A stretch of DNA of 64,000 bases, taken from the NCBI RefSeq assembly GCF_002234595.1, contig NZ_NMUL01000007.1, positions 540,882 through 604,881 of the forward strand, given 5' to 3'. The notes beneath the pieces were generated by a model. It saw only the letters and a list, made by a program, of their open reading frames with translations. It did not search any database and was not told the origin of the DNA. The DNA is from Amycolatopsis vastitatis. GTDB lineage: Bacteria; Actinomycetota; Actinomycetes; Mycobacteriales; Pseudonocardiaceae. Position numbers and translations under genes: made by a program. Positions 50,799-61,000 of this stretch are shown in pieces; within the stretch, counting starts at the first letter, position 1, and every line of letters starts with the position of its first letter.

Positions 50799-50821
50799 GT
50801 GAGTTGTGGAATCCAACTCAC
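50799..50821. promoter_or_regulatory. Inverted repeat, HxlR operator candidate 2
   Basis: GTGAGTTG (50799-50806) and CAACTCAC (50814-50821) are perfect 8-bp arms with a 7-bp spacer. It sits 46 bp upstream of the thiolase ATG, where an activator or repressor would act on that promoter. Confidence 0.65.
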
Positions 50822-50867
50822 ACGGCGTATACCGAAGTCATCCCCGATCTGCGAGGAGGCAGACGCC

Positions 50868-52044
<1,177 letters not shown>

Positions 52045-52064
<20 letters not shown>

Positions 52065-52485
52065 CGCGTCGTGGGTGGTAAGGCGGGTTCTCACCCGCCT
52101 TACCACCTACGACCGCCTGAGCGAGGTAGGCCCGCAACGCCGCCACGGCTGCCCCGGGGTCCGTGGCGGCGACCGGGAAGACCTCGTCGAAACCCCGGGC
52201 CAGGAGTTCGTCGCGGGTGCCGCCCAGCCGGCCGGCGAGCACCACCGGCAGCCTGGCCGGCGCGAGGCCGGCGCGCACGCGGCGGAGCACCGGCGTGCCG
52301 TCGGCGCCGAGCGCGGTGGACAGCAGCAGGCAGCCGGGCCGCTCACGACGGCAGGCGCCGAGGATCACCTCGATCGGCGGCCGCGCACCCAGCGCGCGCA
52401 GGTCGTGGCCCGCGCGCTCGAGGACCACCTGCAGGGCGAGCAGGCTCCACGCGGCCGGATCCAGGCCGCACAGCACGATCTTCAC
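52045..52485 (-). CDS. B12-binding-fold protein lacking the cobalamin-ligand His
   Basis: A 146-residue Rossmann-like domain. It begins KIVLCGLDPAAWSLLALQVV, then CLLLSTALG and VVLAGRLGG, matching strands of cobalamin-binding domains of methylaspartate mutase type. The usual DxHxxG ligand motif is DPAAW, so cobalt coordination is unlikely. The last 27 codons run through a perfect hairpin (52074-52107) and into the 3' end of the thiolase gene, so the original stop may have been lost. The start is uncertain; GTG 52485 is the first that fits the domain. Confidence 0.65.
52074..52107. terminator. Hairpin terminator inside the end of a convergent gene
   Basis: A perfect 15-bp stem (52074-52088 with 52093-52107) and a TCTC loop lie 9 bp after the thiolase stop. 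It also forms part of the coding frame of the convergent B12-binding-fold gene. There is no T-run. Confidence 0.8.
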
Positions 52486-52519
52486 CCCGGACAGAGCGTC
52501 GTGGCGGCGGGAAAATACG

Positions 52520-53470
52520 TCAGCCGGGGTCGGGTGGTTCCTCGACGCCGTCGCGGTCGGCCCACTCCAGCAGCGGGTCCAGGGAGAACACGGCGTCGTC
52601 GATCCCCGCGTGGAGGTCACCCAGCTCGGCGAACCGGGCGGGGACGGTCGCGATCGTGCAGTCGCCCGGCTCGACGTCGTCGATCTCCGCCCAGCGAATG
52701 GGCGTCGACACCGTGCCCTCGGGGTTCCCGCGGACCGAGTAGGCGCTGGCGATCGTGTGGTCGCGCGCGTTCTGGTTGTAGTCGACGAAGAGCAGACGCG
52801 GGTCGCGGTCCTTGCGCCACCAGGTGGTGGTGACGTCGTCCGGGGCGCGCCGTTCGACTTCGTGGGCGAAGGCCAGCGCCGCGCGCCGGACGTCGGAGAA
52901 GCCCCAGCGGGGTTCGATCCGGACGTAGATGTGCAGGCCGCGGCCACCGGAGGTCTTCGGCCAGCCGACCGCGCCGAGCTCGTCGAGGATCTCGTGGGCG
53001 ACGTGCGCGACGCGGCGGACGCGGTCGAAGCCGCAGTCGGGCATCGGGTCGAGGTCGATGCGCCATTCGTCGGGCTTTTCGGTGTCGGCGCGCCGGGAGT
53101 TCCACGGGTGGAACTCCACTGTGGACATCTGCACGGCCCACGCGACGTGCGCCAGCTCGGTGACGCACAGTTCGTCGGCGTGCCTGTTGTAGCGCGGGAA
53201 GGTGACCCGGACGGTTTCCAGCCACGGCGGCGCGCCGTGCGGCACGCGCTTCTGGTGCACCTTCTCCCCCGCCACGCCGGATGGGAAGCGGTGCAGCATG
53301 CAGGGCCGTTCGCGCAGGGCGTTGACGATGCCGTCGCCCACCGAAAGGTAGTAGTTGACCAGGTCGAGCTTCGTCTCGCCGCGAGCCGGGAAGTACACCC
53401 GGTCCGGGTTGGAGATCCGCACGGTGTGCGGGCCGACCTCCAGCTCCACCGCCGCCGACTTCTGTGCCAT
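52520..53470 (-). CDS. LigD-type polymerase/primase domain protein (NHEJ)
   Basis: A 316-residue stand-alone polymerase domain of bacterial LigD (archaeo-eukaryotic primase fold). Landmarks are VRISNPDRVYFP, VEFHPWNSR, the catalytic acidic motif RIDLDPMPDCGF, and TSGGRGLHIYVRI. It would fill or extend ends during Ku-dependent non-homologous end joining. No Ku or ligase gene is in the window. It is divergent from the PHP-domain gene with a 40-bp gap. Length fits single-domain homologues found in actinomycetes. Confidence 0.9.
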   Translation of the reverse strand: MAQKSAAVELEVGPHTVRISNPDRVYFPARGETKLDLVNYYLSVGDGIVNALRERPCMLHRFPSGVAGEKVHQKRVPHGAPPWLETVRVTFPRYNRHADELCVTELAHVAWAVQMSTVEFHPWNSRRADTEKPDEWRIDLDPMPDCGFDRVRRVAHVAHEILDELGAVGWPKTSGGRGLHIYVRIEPRWGFSDVRRAALAFAHEVERRAPDDVTTTWWRKDRDPRLLFVDYNQNARDHTIASAYSVRGNPEGTVSTPIRWAEIDDVEPGDCTIATVPARFAELGDLHAGIDDAVFSLDPLLEWADRDGVEEPPDPG

Positions 53471-53510
53471 GCCCCAGACCGTAGACCAAAATCGCCGCTA
53501 CGGTGGGTTG

Positions 53511-54347
53511 GTGAGCTTGCCGCCGGACGGTCACGTCCACACCGAGTGGTCCTGGGACACCGTCACCGGGTCGATGACCGGCTCGTGCGAGCGGGCGCTC
53601 GAGCTGGGGTTGCCGTCGGTGGCGTTCACCGAGCACGCGGACCTCACGCCGTGGCTGATCCCCGAGCCGGTCCGGCCGCAGCTGCCGGACCACTTCCGGG
53701 TCCGCCTGCGCCCGGACGGCGTCCTGGAGCCGCCGGACCTCGACGTCTCCGGCTATCTGGCGTGCGTCGAGGAGTGCCGCTCGCGGTTTCCCTCGCTGCG
53801 GATCCTGTCGGGGGTGGAGCTGAGCGAGCCGCACTGGCACCGCCCGCGCGCCGACGCGCTGCTCGCCGCCCACGACTTCGACCGCGTGCTCGGCTCGGTG
53901 CATTCGCTGCCGGACGGCGAGCACCACCACGAGCTGACGGTGATCGCGGACCGGCCGCCCGGCGAGCTGCTGCGGGCCTACCTCGAAGAGGTGCTGGGAC
54001 TCGTCGAGTCGACAGCGGACTTCGCGGTGCTGGCGCACATCGACTACGCGCTGCGCTCGTGGCCGGGCGAGGGCCCGCCGTTCGTGGCGGCGGACTTCGA
54101 GGAGGAGCTCCGCACGGTGCTGCGGTCGTTGCGGGCGAGCGGCCGGGCGCTGGAGGTGAACACGAAGGTGCCGCTGCCGGGCGAGGTGGTGCGGTGGTGG
54201 TTCCAGGAGGGCGGCGAAGCGGTGGCGTTCGGCAGCGACGCCCACGAGCCGGGACTGGTCGGCCACGGCTTCGCGGAGGCGGCGGCTTTGGTGGAGTCGT
54301 GCGGCTTCCGCCCGGGCCGCACCCCCCACGACTTCTGGCGCCGCTGA
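53511..54347 (+). CDS. PHP-domain phosphoesterase (histidinol-phosphatase-like)
   Basis: A 278-residue PHP-domain hydrolase. The metal-binding motifs are DGHVHTEWS (about residues 6-14), FTEHADLTPW, LGSVHSLP, and FGSDAHEPG near the C-terminus. Members hydrolyse phosphomonoesters such as histidinol phosphate using two or three metal ions. The neighbouring polymerase gene hints at DNA-end processing, but the histidinol-phosphatase-like layout makes a metabolic role equally possible. GTG 53511 begins directly before the first motif. Confidence 0.82.
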   Translation: MSLPPDGHVHTEWSWDTVTGSMTGSCERALELGLPSVAFTEHADLTPWLIPEPVRPQLPDHFRVRLRPDGVLEPPDLDVSGYLACVEECRSRFPSLRILSGVELSEPHWHRPRADALLAAHDFDRVLGSVHSLPDGEHHHELTVIADRPPGELLRAYLEEVLGLVESTADFAVLAHIDYALRSWPGEGPPFVAADFEEELRTVLRSLRASGRALEVNTKVPLPGEVVRWWFQEGGEAVAFGSDAHEPGLVGHGFAEAAALVESCGFRPGRTPHDFWRR

Positions 54348-54417
54348 CCCGGCCGCACCCTTCAGCCAGGCCGGTGCGTGGAGTCCACTGTGGATAGCCA
54401 CCCGTTCCGGCAGGGAT

Positions 54418-55254
54418 TCAGAGGGTCCAGCGGTCCCGCGGCGGCGATTCGAGGACGAGTTCGCCGTCGACGGCCGCGGCGATCTCTTCGACCGTCCAAG
54501 TCTCCTGGTGCAGGACCGGCCGGATGATCGCGGGCTGGCGGACGGCGTGCAGGTGCCCGTCCGCCAGCCGCAGCACCTGCCCGGTGATGCCCGCCGAGAG
54601 GTCACTGAGCAGGTAGGTCACCAGCGGCGCCACCCGTTCGGGAGGTGGCGCGGCGGGGTTGCCGTTCGGGTCGGCGGCCATCAGCCGGGTCCAGGCGATC
54701 GGGCTGACGGCGTTGACGCGCACCCCGCACCCGGCCAGGTCGCCGGCCCACGAGTAGGTCATCGACGCCACCGCGCCCTTCGACGCCGAATAGGCGGCGG
54801 CGCGGCGCTGCCCGATCATGGAGCCCGACGTCACGTTGACGATGACGCCGCTGCCCCGCGCGCACATGATCTTCGCGGCCGCCGTGCCACAGTGGAGCGG
54901 ACCGAGCACGTTGGTCTCGATCAGGGCGCGCGTCCGCTCGGCGTCGTCGTCCTCCCACGGCGGCGCGTGGTAGCCGACGGCGGCGTTGTTGACCAGGCCG
55001 TCCAGCGTGCCGAAGTGCTTGTGGCACAAGGTGATCAGCGACCGGGCGTAGCCGGCGTCGGCCACCGAGCCGACGCTCGCCAGCGCGGTACCGCCGTCCG
55101 CTTCGATGGCCGCCGCGGTGTAGCGGGCCGGTTCCGCGTCGATGTCGTTCACCACGACCGCCGCGCCCGACTCGGCGGCGTGCCGCGCGAACGCCCGCCC
55201 GAGCCCGCGCCCGGCCCCGGTGACGACGACCGCCCGGCCGTCCAGGATGCCCAT
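54418..55254 (-). CDS. SDR-family oxidoreductase with C-terminal extension
   Basis: A 278-residue short-chain dehydrogenase with GAGRGLGRAFARHA (about residues 14-27), VNNAAVGYHAPP, and the YSASK catalytic pair. About 45 residues beyond the normal SDR end (HLHAVRQPAIIRPVLHQ, then TWTVEEIAAAVDGEL) resemble the tail of proteins that act on acyl-CoA or steroid side chains. ATG 55254 gives the family N-terminus. It is isolated and next to a GNAT gene on the same strand. Confidence 0.87.
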   Translation of the reverse strand: MGILDGRAVVVTGAGRGLGRAFARHAAESGAAVVVNDIDAEPARYTAAAIEADGGTALASVGSVADAGYARSLITLCHKHFGTLDGLVNNAAVGYHAPPWEDDDAERTRALIETNVLGPLHCGTAAAKIMCARGSGVIVNVTSGSMIGQRRAAAYSASKGAVASMTYSWAGDLAGCGVRVNAVSPIAWTRLMAADPNGNPAAPPPERVAPLVTYLLSDLSAGITGQVLRLADGHLHAVRQPAIIRPVLHQETWTVEEIAAAVDGELVLESPPRDRWTL

Positions 55255-55293
55255 GCGTATCAGTGTGACCAGGGTTGGTCCGGACCGCACGGC

Positions 55294-55761
55294 TCAGGCC
55301 TCGCGGACCAGCTTCACCTCGAACGGCCGGAACCCCTGTGCGCGGTAGAACGCCAATGCACCCTCGTTCCGCGCGTACGCCTGCACGGACAGTTCGTTCG
55401 CGCCACGTGCACGGGCCCACTCCACGAACGCGGCCACCAGCGCTTCGCCCACTCCTTCGCGCCGGTGCTCGGCCGCGACCCGCATGCTCTCCAGCACCGC
55501 CCGGACCACGCCGGGGCGGAGCGGGCCGACCGGCAGCAGCCGCCCGATCAAGTAACCTGCCGCCGCGCCGCCGTCCGTCCGCGCCAGCAGGCAAAGGGCG
55601 TCGTGGTCCTCGACGAGGTCCTGGTAGTACGCCGCTCCTTCGCGTTCCGGCCAGCCGAGGTCCATCAGCGGGTCATGGGTTCCGGCGTCTTCGGCGAACA
55701 GCGCCGCCGCCGACGCGACGAGTTCGGGGACTTCCTGGGTGACCTCCACGGAAACAGCCAT
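55294..55761 (-). CDS. GNAT-family N-acetyltransferase
   Basis: A 155-residue GNAT protein: VAAEHRREGVGEALVAAFVE (about 95-114) is the acetyl-CoA binding loop, and NEGALAFYRAQGFRPFE the C-terminal signature. ATG 55761 is preferred over GTG 55770. Acceptor unknown. It ends 39 bp upstream of the SDR start and is separated from the glycosyltransferase of the right-hand locus by a short AT-rich gap. Confidence 0.83.
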   Translation of the reverse strand: MAVSVEVTQEVPELVASAAALFAEDAGTHDPLMDLGWPEREGAAYYQDLVEDHDALCLLARTDGGAAAGYLIGRLLPVGPLRPGVVRAVLESMRVAAEHRREGVGEALVAAFVEWARARGANELSVQAYARNEGALAFYRAQGFRPFEVKLVREA

Positions 55762-55812
55762 GTCCAGCACCGTATCCGCCTGTTTTTTCAGAGTAAATTT
55801 CGACTTTCGGGT

Positions 55813-56976
55813 TCACAGGTAGGCGAGGTTTTCCAGCGCCAGCTGCTCGAGGTAGCCCGCCGCCGCGGCACTGCCGCCCGCCGCGTGGAACGACGCCGCG
55901 ACGGTCTCGGCCGCCCGGCGGTACGCCGGTTCCGTCAGCACCTGCTCGACCGCCGCCGCGATGCGCGGGGCGTCCGCGCGGCCGAAGCGCAGCCGCACGC
56001 CCGCGCCCGCCGCCACCACCTGGGCCGCCACGATCGGCTGGTCGTCGCGGATCGGGGCCACCACGAGCGGCAGGCCGTGCCACAGCGTTTCGCAGACGGT
56101 GTTGTGGCCCGCGTGGCACAGCACCGCGTCGACGCGTGCCAGCAGCGGCAGCTGCGGGACGCGCGGCCGCACCAGGACGTTCGGCGGGACGTCGCCGAGC
56201 ACGCCGTCCGGGTCGGCGATCACCGCCCGCGCGGGCAGCCCGGCGAACGCCTCCACCGTCGCCGCCAGGAACTCCGTGCCCGCGCCGGTGTTGGCCGTGC
56301 CCAGGGAGACCAGCACGGTCGGCCGGAGCGGGTCGAGCCACTCCCACGGGAAGTCCGTTGTGGACGGACGCGGGCCGAGGGCGGGGCCGACGAGCCGGAC
56401 CCGGGGCGGCAGCTCGGCCGCGCCGAGCAGTTCGCGGGTCGTGAAGGCGAGCACGCCGTGCGGGGAGAACCGGGGGTCGGCCTCGCCGCGGCCGCCCGCG
56501 ATCCGTGCCCGCAGCCCGGCCACCAGCTCGTCGACCCAGTCCGCGACCTTCGGCATCCCGGCCAGCGGGTCGACCAGTTCGGCCGACGTCGTCGCCGAAG
56601 TGACCCACGGCAGGCCGGCGGCTTCGGCGAGCAGGCCGCCGGCCAGTGCCTGCTGGTCGGCGACGACGACGTGCGGCTGGAAGGCGTCCAATGCCGCGGC
56701 CACTCCGGGCGCCATCGCGTCGCCGAGCGGGACGAGGAAGTCCTCCCAAAGGAACTTCAGTGCGGCCGGTCCCTTGAGCCCGCCCGGCCGCGCCGGCAGG
56801 TCGGGCGGCACGGCGCACGAGAACACGAGGGCGGCGGGCCCGGCCAGCTGCCACAGCAGTTCGTCGTGCCCGGCCCAGGCGACCTCGTGGCCGCGGGCGG
56901 TGAGCTCGGCCGCCACGCCGACGGCCGGGTTGACGTGCCCGACCAGCGGCGGGACGACGAAGAGGAACCGGGCCAC
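55813..56976 (-). CDS. Glycosyltransferase (GT1/MGT type)
   Basis: A 387-residue GT-B glycosyltransferase. The N-terminus reads ARFLFVVPPLVGHVNPAVGV, and the donor site AVLCHAGHNTVCETLWHGLP followed by PIRDDQPIVAAQ, the signature of macrolide/zeaxanthin-type UDP-glycosyltransferases. GTG 56976 shares its G with the TAG of the hydrolase gene, so they are coupled. As the last gene of the synthase operon, it probably glycosylates the lipid or polyketide product. Confidence 0.87.
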   Translation of the reverse strand: MARFLFVVPPLVGHVNPAVGVAAELTARGHEVAWAGHDELLWQLAGPAALVFSCAVPPDLPARPGGLKGPAALKFLWEDFLVPLGDAMAPGVAAALDAFQPHVVVADQQALAGGLLAEAAGLPWVTSATTSAELVDPLAGMPKVADWVDELVAGLRARIAGGRGEADPRFSPHGVLAFTTRELLGAAELPPRVRLVGPALGPRPSTTDFPWEWLDPLRPTVLVSLGTANTGAGTEFLAATVEAFAGLPARAVIADPDGVLGDVPPNVLVRPRVPQLPLLARVDAVLCHAGHNTVCETLWHGLPLVVAPIRDDQPIVAAQVVAAGAGVRLRFGRADAPRIAAAVEQVLTEPAYRRAAETVAASFHAAGGSAAAAGYLEQLALENLAYL

Positions 56977-57785
56977 TACCGCACCCGGGCCGGCTCGCGC
57001 GAGGTGTCGCGGACCCATTCGAAGATCAGCTCGGTGATCTCGGCGGTCCGCTCGACCAGGACCGAGTGTCCCTGGTCGGGCAGCACGACGCAGCGGCAGC
57101 CGGCCACCAGGTGCGTCTCGAAGTGCGCCACCTGCGCGGACAGTCCCGAGTCTCCGCCGAAGATCGCGAGCACCGGGCAGCGCACCGCCGAGAGGTCCGC
57201 CGCGATCGTCGCGCTGCGCGGGATGTCCTCGGCGATCGTGGTGGTCTGGAGGATCCGGTTCGCGGCCTTGGACAGCCGCGCGGTGTGCGCGCCGTGGTTG
57301 TCGGCGATCCAGCCGATGACCTCGTCGATCGCCAGCCGGGTCTTCGCGTCGGCGAGCCCGTCGGCCATGTGCCGGGTCCACTCCTCGGTCGGCGGTTCGC
57401 CCTCGAGCACGACGACGCTCGCCACCCGGTCGGGGCGGGCGGCGGCCAGCCCGAACGCCACCGAAGCACCGAACGAGTTGCCGACGACGTGCACCGGCCG
57501 GGTGACGTCGCAGGCGTCGAGGACCGCGACGAGGTCGTCGACGAACCGCTCCAGGTGGTAGCCGGACGAGGGCCGTGTCGTGCGGCCGTGCCCGCGCAGG
57601 TCGTACATCAGCACGTCGAGCCCGCGCGCGGCGAAGGCCGGGCCGAGGGTGAAGTAGTAGCTGGCGAGGCTGTCGGTGAGCAGGCCGTGGACGCACACGA
57701 CGATCGGCGCGTCCCCGTCCAGCGGCACGTCGGGGGTCAGGCGCTGGACGTGGACGTCCAGCTCGCCCGCGCGGATCCGGCTCAC
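56976..57785 (-). CDS. Alpha/beta hydrolase
   Basis: A 269-residue alpha/beta hydrolase: VVCVHGLLTDS oxyanion region, nucleophile elbow VGNSFGAS (Ser about 102), acidic residue after FGGDSG, and His in LPDQGHSVLVE. It overlaps the ACP stop by 4 bp and the glycosyltransferase start by 1 bp. In this operon a product-releasing or editing thioesterase/lipase role is plausible. Confidence 0.85.
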   Translation of the reverse strand: MSRIRAGELDVHVQRLTPDVPLDGDAPIVVCVHGLLTDSLASYYFTLGPAFAARGLDVLMYDLRGHGRTTRPSSGYHLERFVDDLVAVLDACDVTRPVHVVGNSFGASVAFGLAAARPDRVASVVVLEGEPPTEEWTRHMADGLADAKTRLAIDEVIGWIADNHGAHTARLSKAANRILQTTTIAEDIPRSATIAADLSAVRCPVLAIFGGDSGLSAQVAHFETHLVAGCRCVVLPDQGHSVLVERTAEITELIFEWVRDTSREPARVR

Positions 57786-58096
57786 GCCGTCGCCCGCAGC
57801 GAGCCGACGATGTACCGGACGAGCTCCCCGACGGTCAGCGCGATGATCTCCTCCAGGTCGCGCTCGGCGATGAAGGTCGCGAAGTTGACGCGGTCGCCGT
57901 AGTGCTCGCGCAGCCGTCCGGACAGCGCCACCAGGTCGACGCTCTCGAGTTCGAGGTCGTCGTGGAACGTGGTGTCCATGGTGATCTCGCCCGTGTCTTC
58001 CGCGTCGAGCCCGTACTCCTCGAGCAGCTCCCGCAGCATTCCGGCCAGCTGCGCGAGCACGGTCACCTCGTTCGCGGCCGTGGTCTCGATGCTCAT
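57782..58096 (-). CDS. Acyl carrier protein of the synthase operon
   Basis: A 104-residue ACP. The phosphopantetheine serine is in FHDDLELESVDLVAL (about residues 43-57). It is longer than a typical type II ACP, with an N-terminal helix and an insert before helix IV. It overlaps the megasynthase stop and the hydrolase start by 4 bp each, so it is co-translated. Its partner is probably the megasynthase, whose C-terminal transferase could activate it. Confidence 0.87.
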   Translation of the reverse strand: MSIETTAANEVTVLAQLAGMLRELLEEYGLDAEDTGEITMDTTFHDDLELESVDLVALSGRLREHYGDRVNFATFIAERDLEEIIALTVGELVRYIVGSLRATA

Positions 58097-61000
58097 CCGG
58101 CGATCTCCTTCGTCTCTTCGGTCCAGGCGACGACGTAGCGGCGCGCTGGGGCGCCGGGCAGGTTCTCGACGTCCGCGCAGCACACGCGGTACTGGTGTCC
58201 GGCGGCGCGGACGGTCAGCTCTTCCGGCGTGGCCGTGACGACCTCGAAGTCCCGGGGTTCGCCGCGCAGGCCGGTGCCGCGCAGCTTCGCGACGGCTTCC
58301 TTCGCGGCCCAGAACCGGGCGAACCAGCGCTCCGGATCCCCGGGCAGGCTCGCGAACAACGCCTGCTCGGCCGCGCCGAACGCCGCGTCCACAGTGGACT
58401 CACGACGCGGCACGACCTCTTCGACGTCGATGCCGCACGGCCCGTGGCGCGCGATCGCCACGCCCGCTTCCCCGCGGTGGGCCACGGAAATCGTCAACGG
58501 CGGCAGGTCCCGGCCGTAGGCGCCCGTCACGAAGGGACGGCCGGCGCCGTCGTTGCCGATGCGCAGTTCGGCCGGGAACATCTCGGGTTCGCCGCGGGCC
58601 CAGAGGAACTGGCGGACGGCGTCCTTCGCCGCGATCCGGCCGAGCAGCCACTGGCGGCGCCCGCGCGGCGGACGGCCTTCGTAGGCGTCGCGTTCCGGGC
58701 CGGCCAGGTAGTTGCGCATGATGAGCTCGCGGGTGGCCAGGTCGGGCCACTGCTCGTGCACCAGCGCCCAGCCGCCCGGCTGTTCCCGCGACAGCGTCGC
58801 GCGCTCGGGGGTGCGGTCGGCCTGCCGGATGTGCGGGGTGCTGTCGAACCGCCGGTCCCGCCAGCCGGTGAACTCGGCCCAGACGTGCCCGTCTCGGACC
58901 AGCTGCATGTCGGCGTCGAGGAACTCCTCGGTCAGCGCGGTGATCCGGACCAGGCACTCCAGCCGCTCCCCCGGCGCCGGGTGCGGGCCGTGGAACCGGA
59001 TCTCGCGCATGGCGACCGGGAAGACGGTGGTGCGTTCCGCCAGCCGGGACATGATCCAGTAGCCGAGCACCTGGCCGACGTTGTCGAGCAGCGCGCCGGG
59101 CGCAGCCGGCGTCGTCAGCACGGCGCGGACGTGCCGTTCGCCGACGGCGGTCAGCTCGGTGACGCCCTGGAAGCGCGGGCCGTGGAACATCCAGCGGTCG
59201 TCGTAGAGCTGGGCCGCCGTGGTTTCCGGGACCTGCTCCGCCGACACCGGGAACCGCCATGGCGCGGGCGCGGCGGCCGGGTACGCCGGGGCGAGCTCCA
59301 CGACGGCCTGGGAGTAGCCGGTCAGGGCCGCGAGCACCCGGCCGGGGGCGTGCGGCCGGACGCGCACCGGCACGGTGACCGGCGGGACCGCCGTGATCCA
59401 CTGGGTGAGGCGGACGTCGTGCACCGCGACCGCCCGGTGGCCCGGCGCGGCCTGCTCGGCGAAACGCATGAGGTGGTCGATCACCGTCGTGGCCGGCACG
59501 ACCGGCCACCGGTCGCCCGGGTCGGCCTGCGGCGGCTGCTTGAAGAAGCAGTGGTCGAGCAGGTACGGCATCGCCTCGACCGAGACTTCCAGGGTGGTGT
59601 CCAGCTCCTTCGGGGCCGGGAGGCGGCGCGCCGGTCCGGCGAGCACGGTGGACGCCAGCTCGGCGGCGTCGGACAGCAACGCGGCGAACTCCGCGGCGAG
59701 GGGTCCCTTGCCGGCCAGTTCGTCCACTGTGGACCTTCCGGTGGCCGGCAGCGCGATGCGGGCGCGGACCTGCTCGTCCAGGGAGATCAGGCGGCCGCCG
59801 AGGTCGAGCTTGACCCCCTTGGGCGCCGCCGGGCGCGCGCCGGGCAGGCCGGCGAAATCCACGTCGAGCCCATCTGCCCACAGCGCCGTCGCGACCCGGC
59901 GCAGCTGCGCGAGACCGGGGCGGTGCGCCGAGTGCGCCGCCACGACGAGGTGCTCCTCCCCGTGCAGGGTGTCGCCGACCAGGGAGCCGAGCTGCCCGGC
60001 ACCGACCTGGACGAACGCGCGGAACCCGGCGGCGTGCAGGGCCCGCACGAGCGGGCGGAACCGGACCGGTTCCAGCAGGTGGCGCACGAACAGCTCACGG
60101 ACCTCGGCTTCGCCCGCCGGGTACTCCGCCACCGTGGTCGCCGACCAGAGCGGCAGCTTCGGTGGGTACAGGGTGAAGCGCCCGGCAGCTTCGCGGATCG
60201 GGTCGAGGTAGGGCCGCAGCATCGGGGTGTGGAAGCCGGACCGGAAGGGCAGCACCTGCGCGACGATCCCCGCCTCCCGGAACCGGTCCACGAGCGCGCC
60301 GACCGCCGCGGCCGGGCCGCAGACCATGGCCTGGTTCGGGGAGTTGTCGTGGGACAGGACGACGTCCGTGCGGCCCGCCAGCTCCTCGAGCACCCGGGGC
60401 GCGGGCGCGCCGATCGCGGCGAAGGCGAGCCCGGGGACGACGAGCGCGTCCGGGTCGAACCCGGCGAGGAAGGCGTCGACCTCCGCTTCGGCGTGCACAC
60501 CGGCCACCGCCATCGCCGTCCATTCGCCCAGGCTGTGCCCGGCGACGGCGTCCGGTGTGACCCCGATCCGCCCGAGGGCGGCGTGCAGCAGCCTGCCCAG
60601 CTCGAACACCGCGGCGCCCTGCCGCCCGACGTCGCCGACTTCGACGTCGGCGTGCTTCCAGGGCAGGCCGAAGTGGCGGGCGACGTCGCCGCAGTTGAGC
60701 GCGAGCTCCGACTCCAGGCCGGGAAAGACGAAGGCGAGCTTGCCGCCGCCCGGCCCGAGCAGGGGGCGGTCGGCGAACCAGACGTCGTTGCGGCCGCGCC
60801 ACGGCTTGCCCCGGGCCAGTGCCTTCCTCGCCAGGGCCAGCCGCTTCTCCGTCGGGTCGACGACGCCGAGCCGGACCGGGCCGTCGCCGATCTCGTGGTG
60901 GCTGGGCCGGTCGAACAGCTCACGCAACGCGTCGACCGACCGCGCGGCGAGGCGCAGCACGCGTTCGGGCTCGCGCACCACGACCGGCTTCGCGTGGCCC

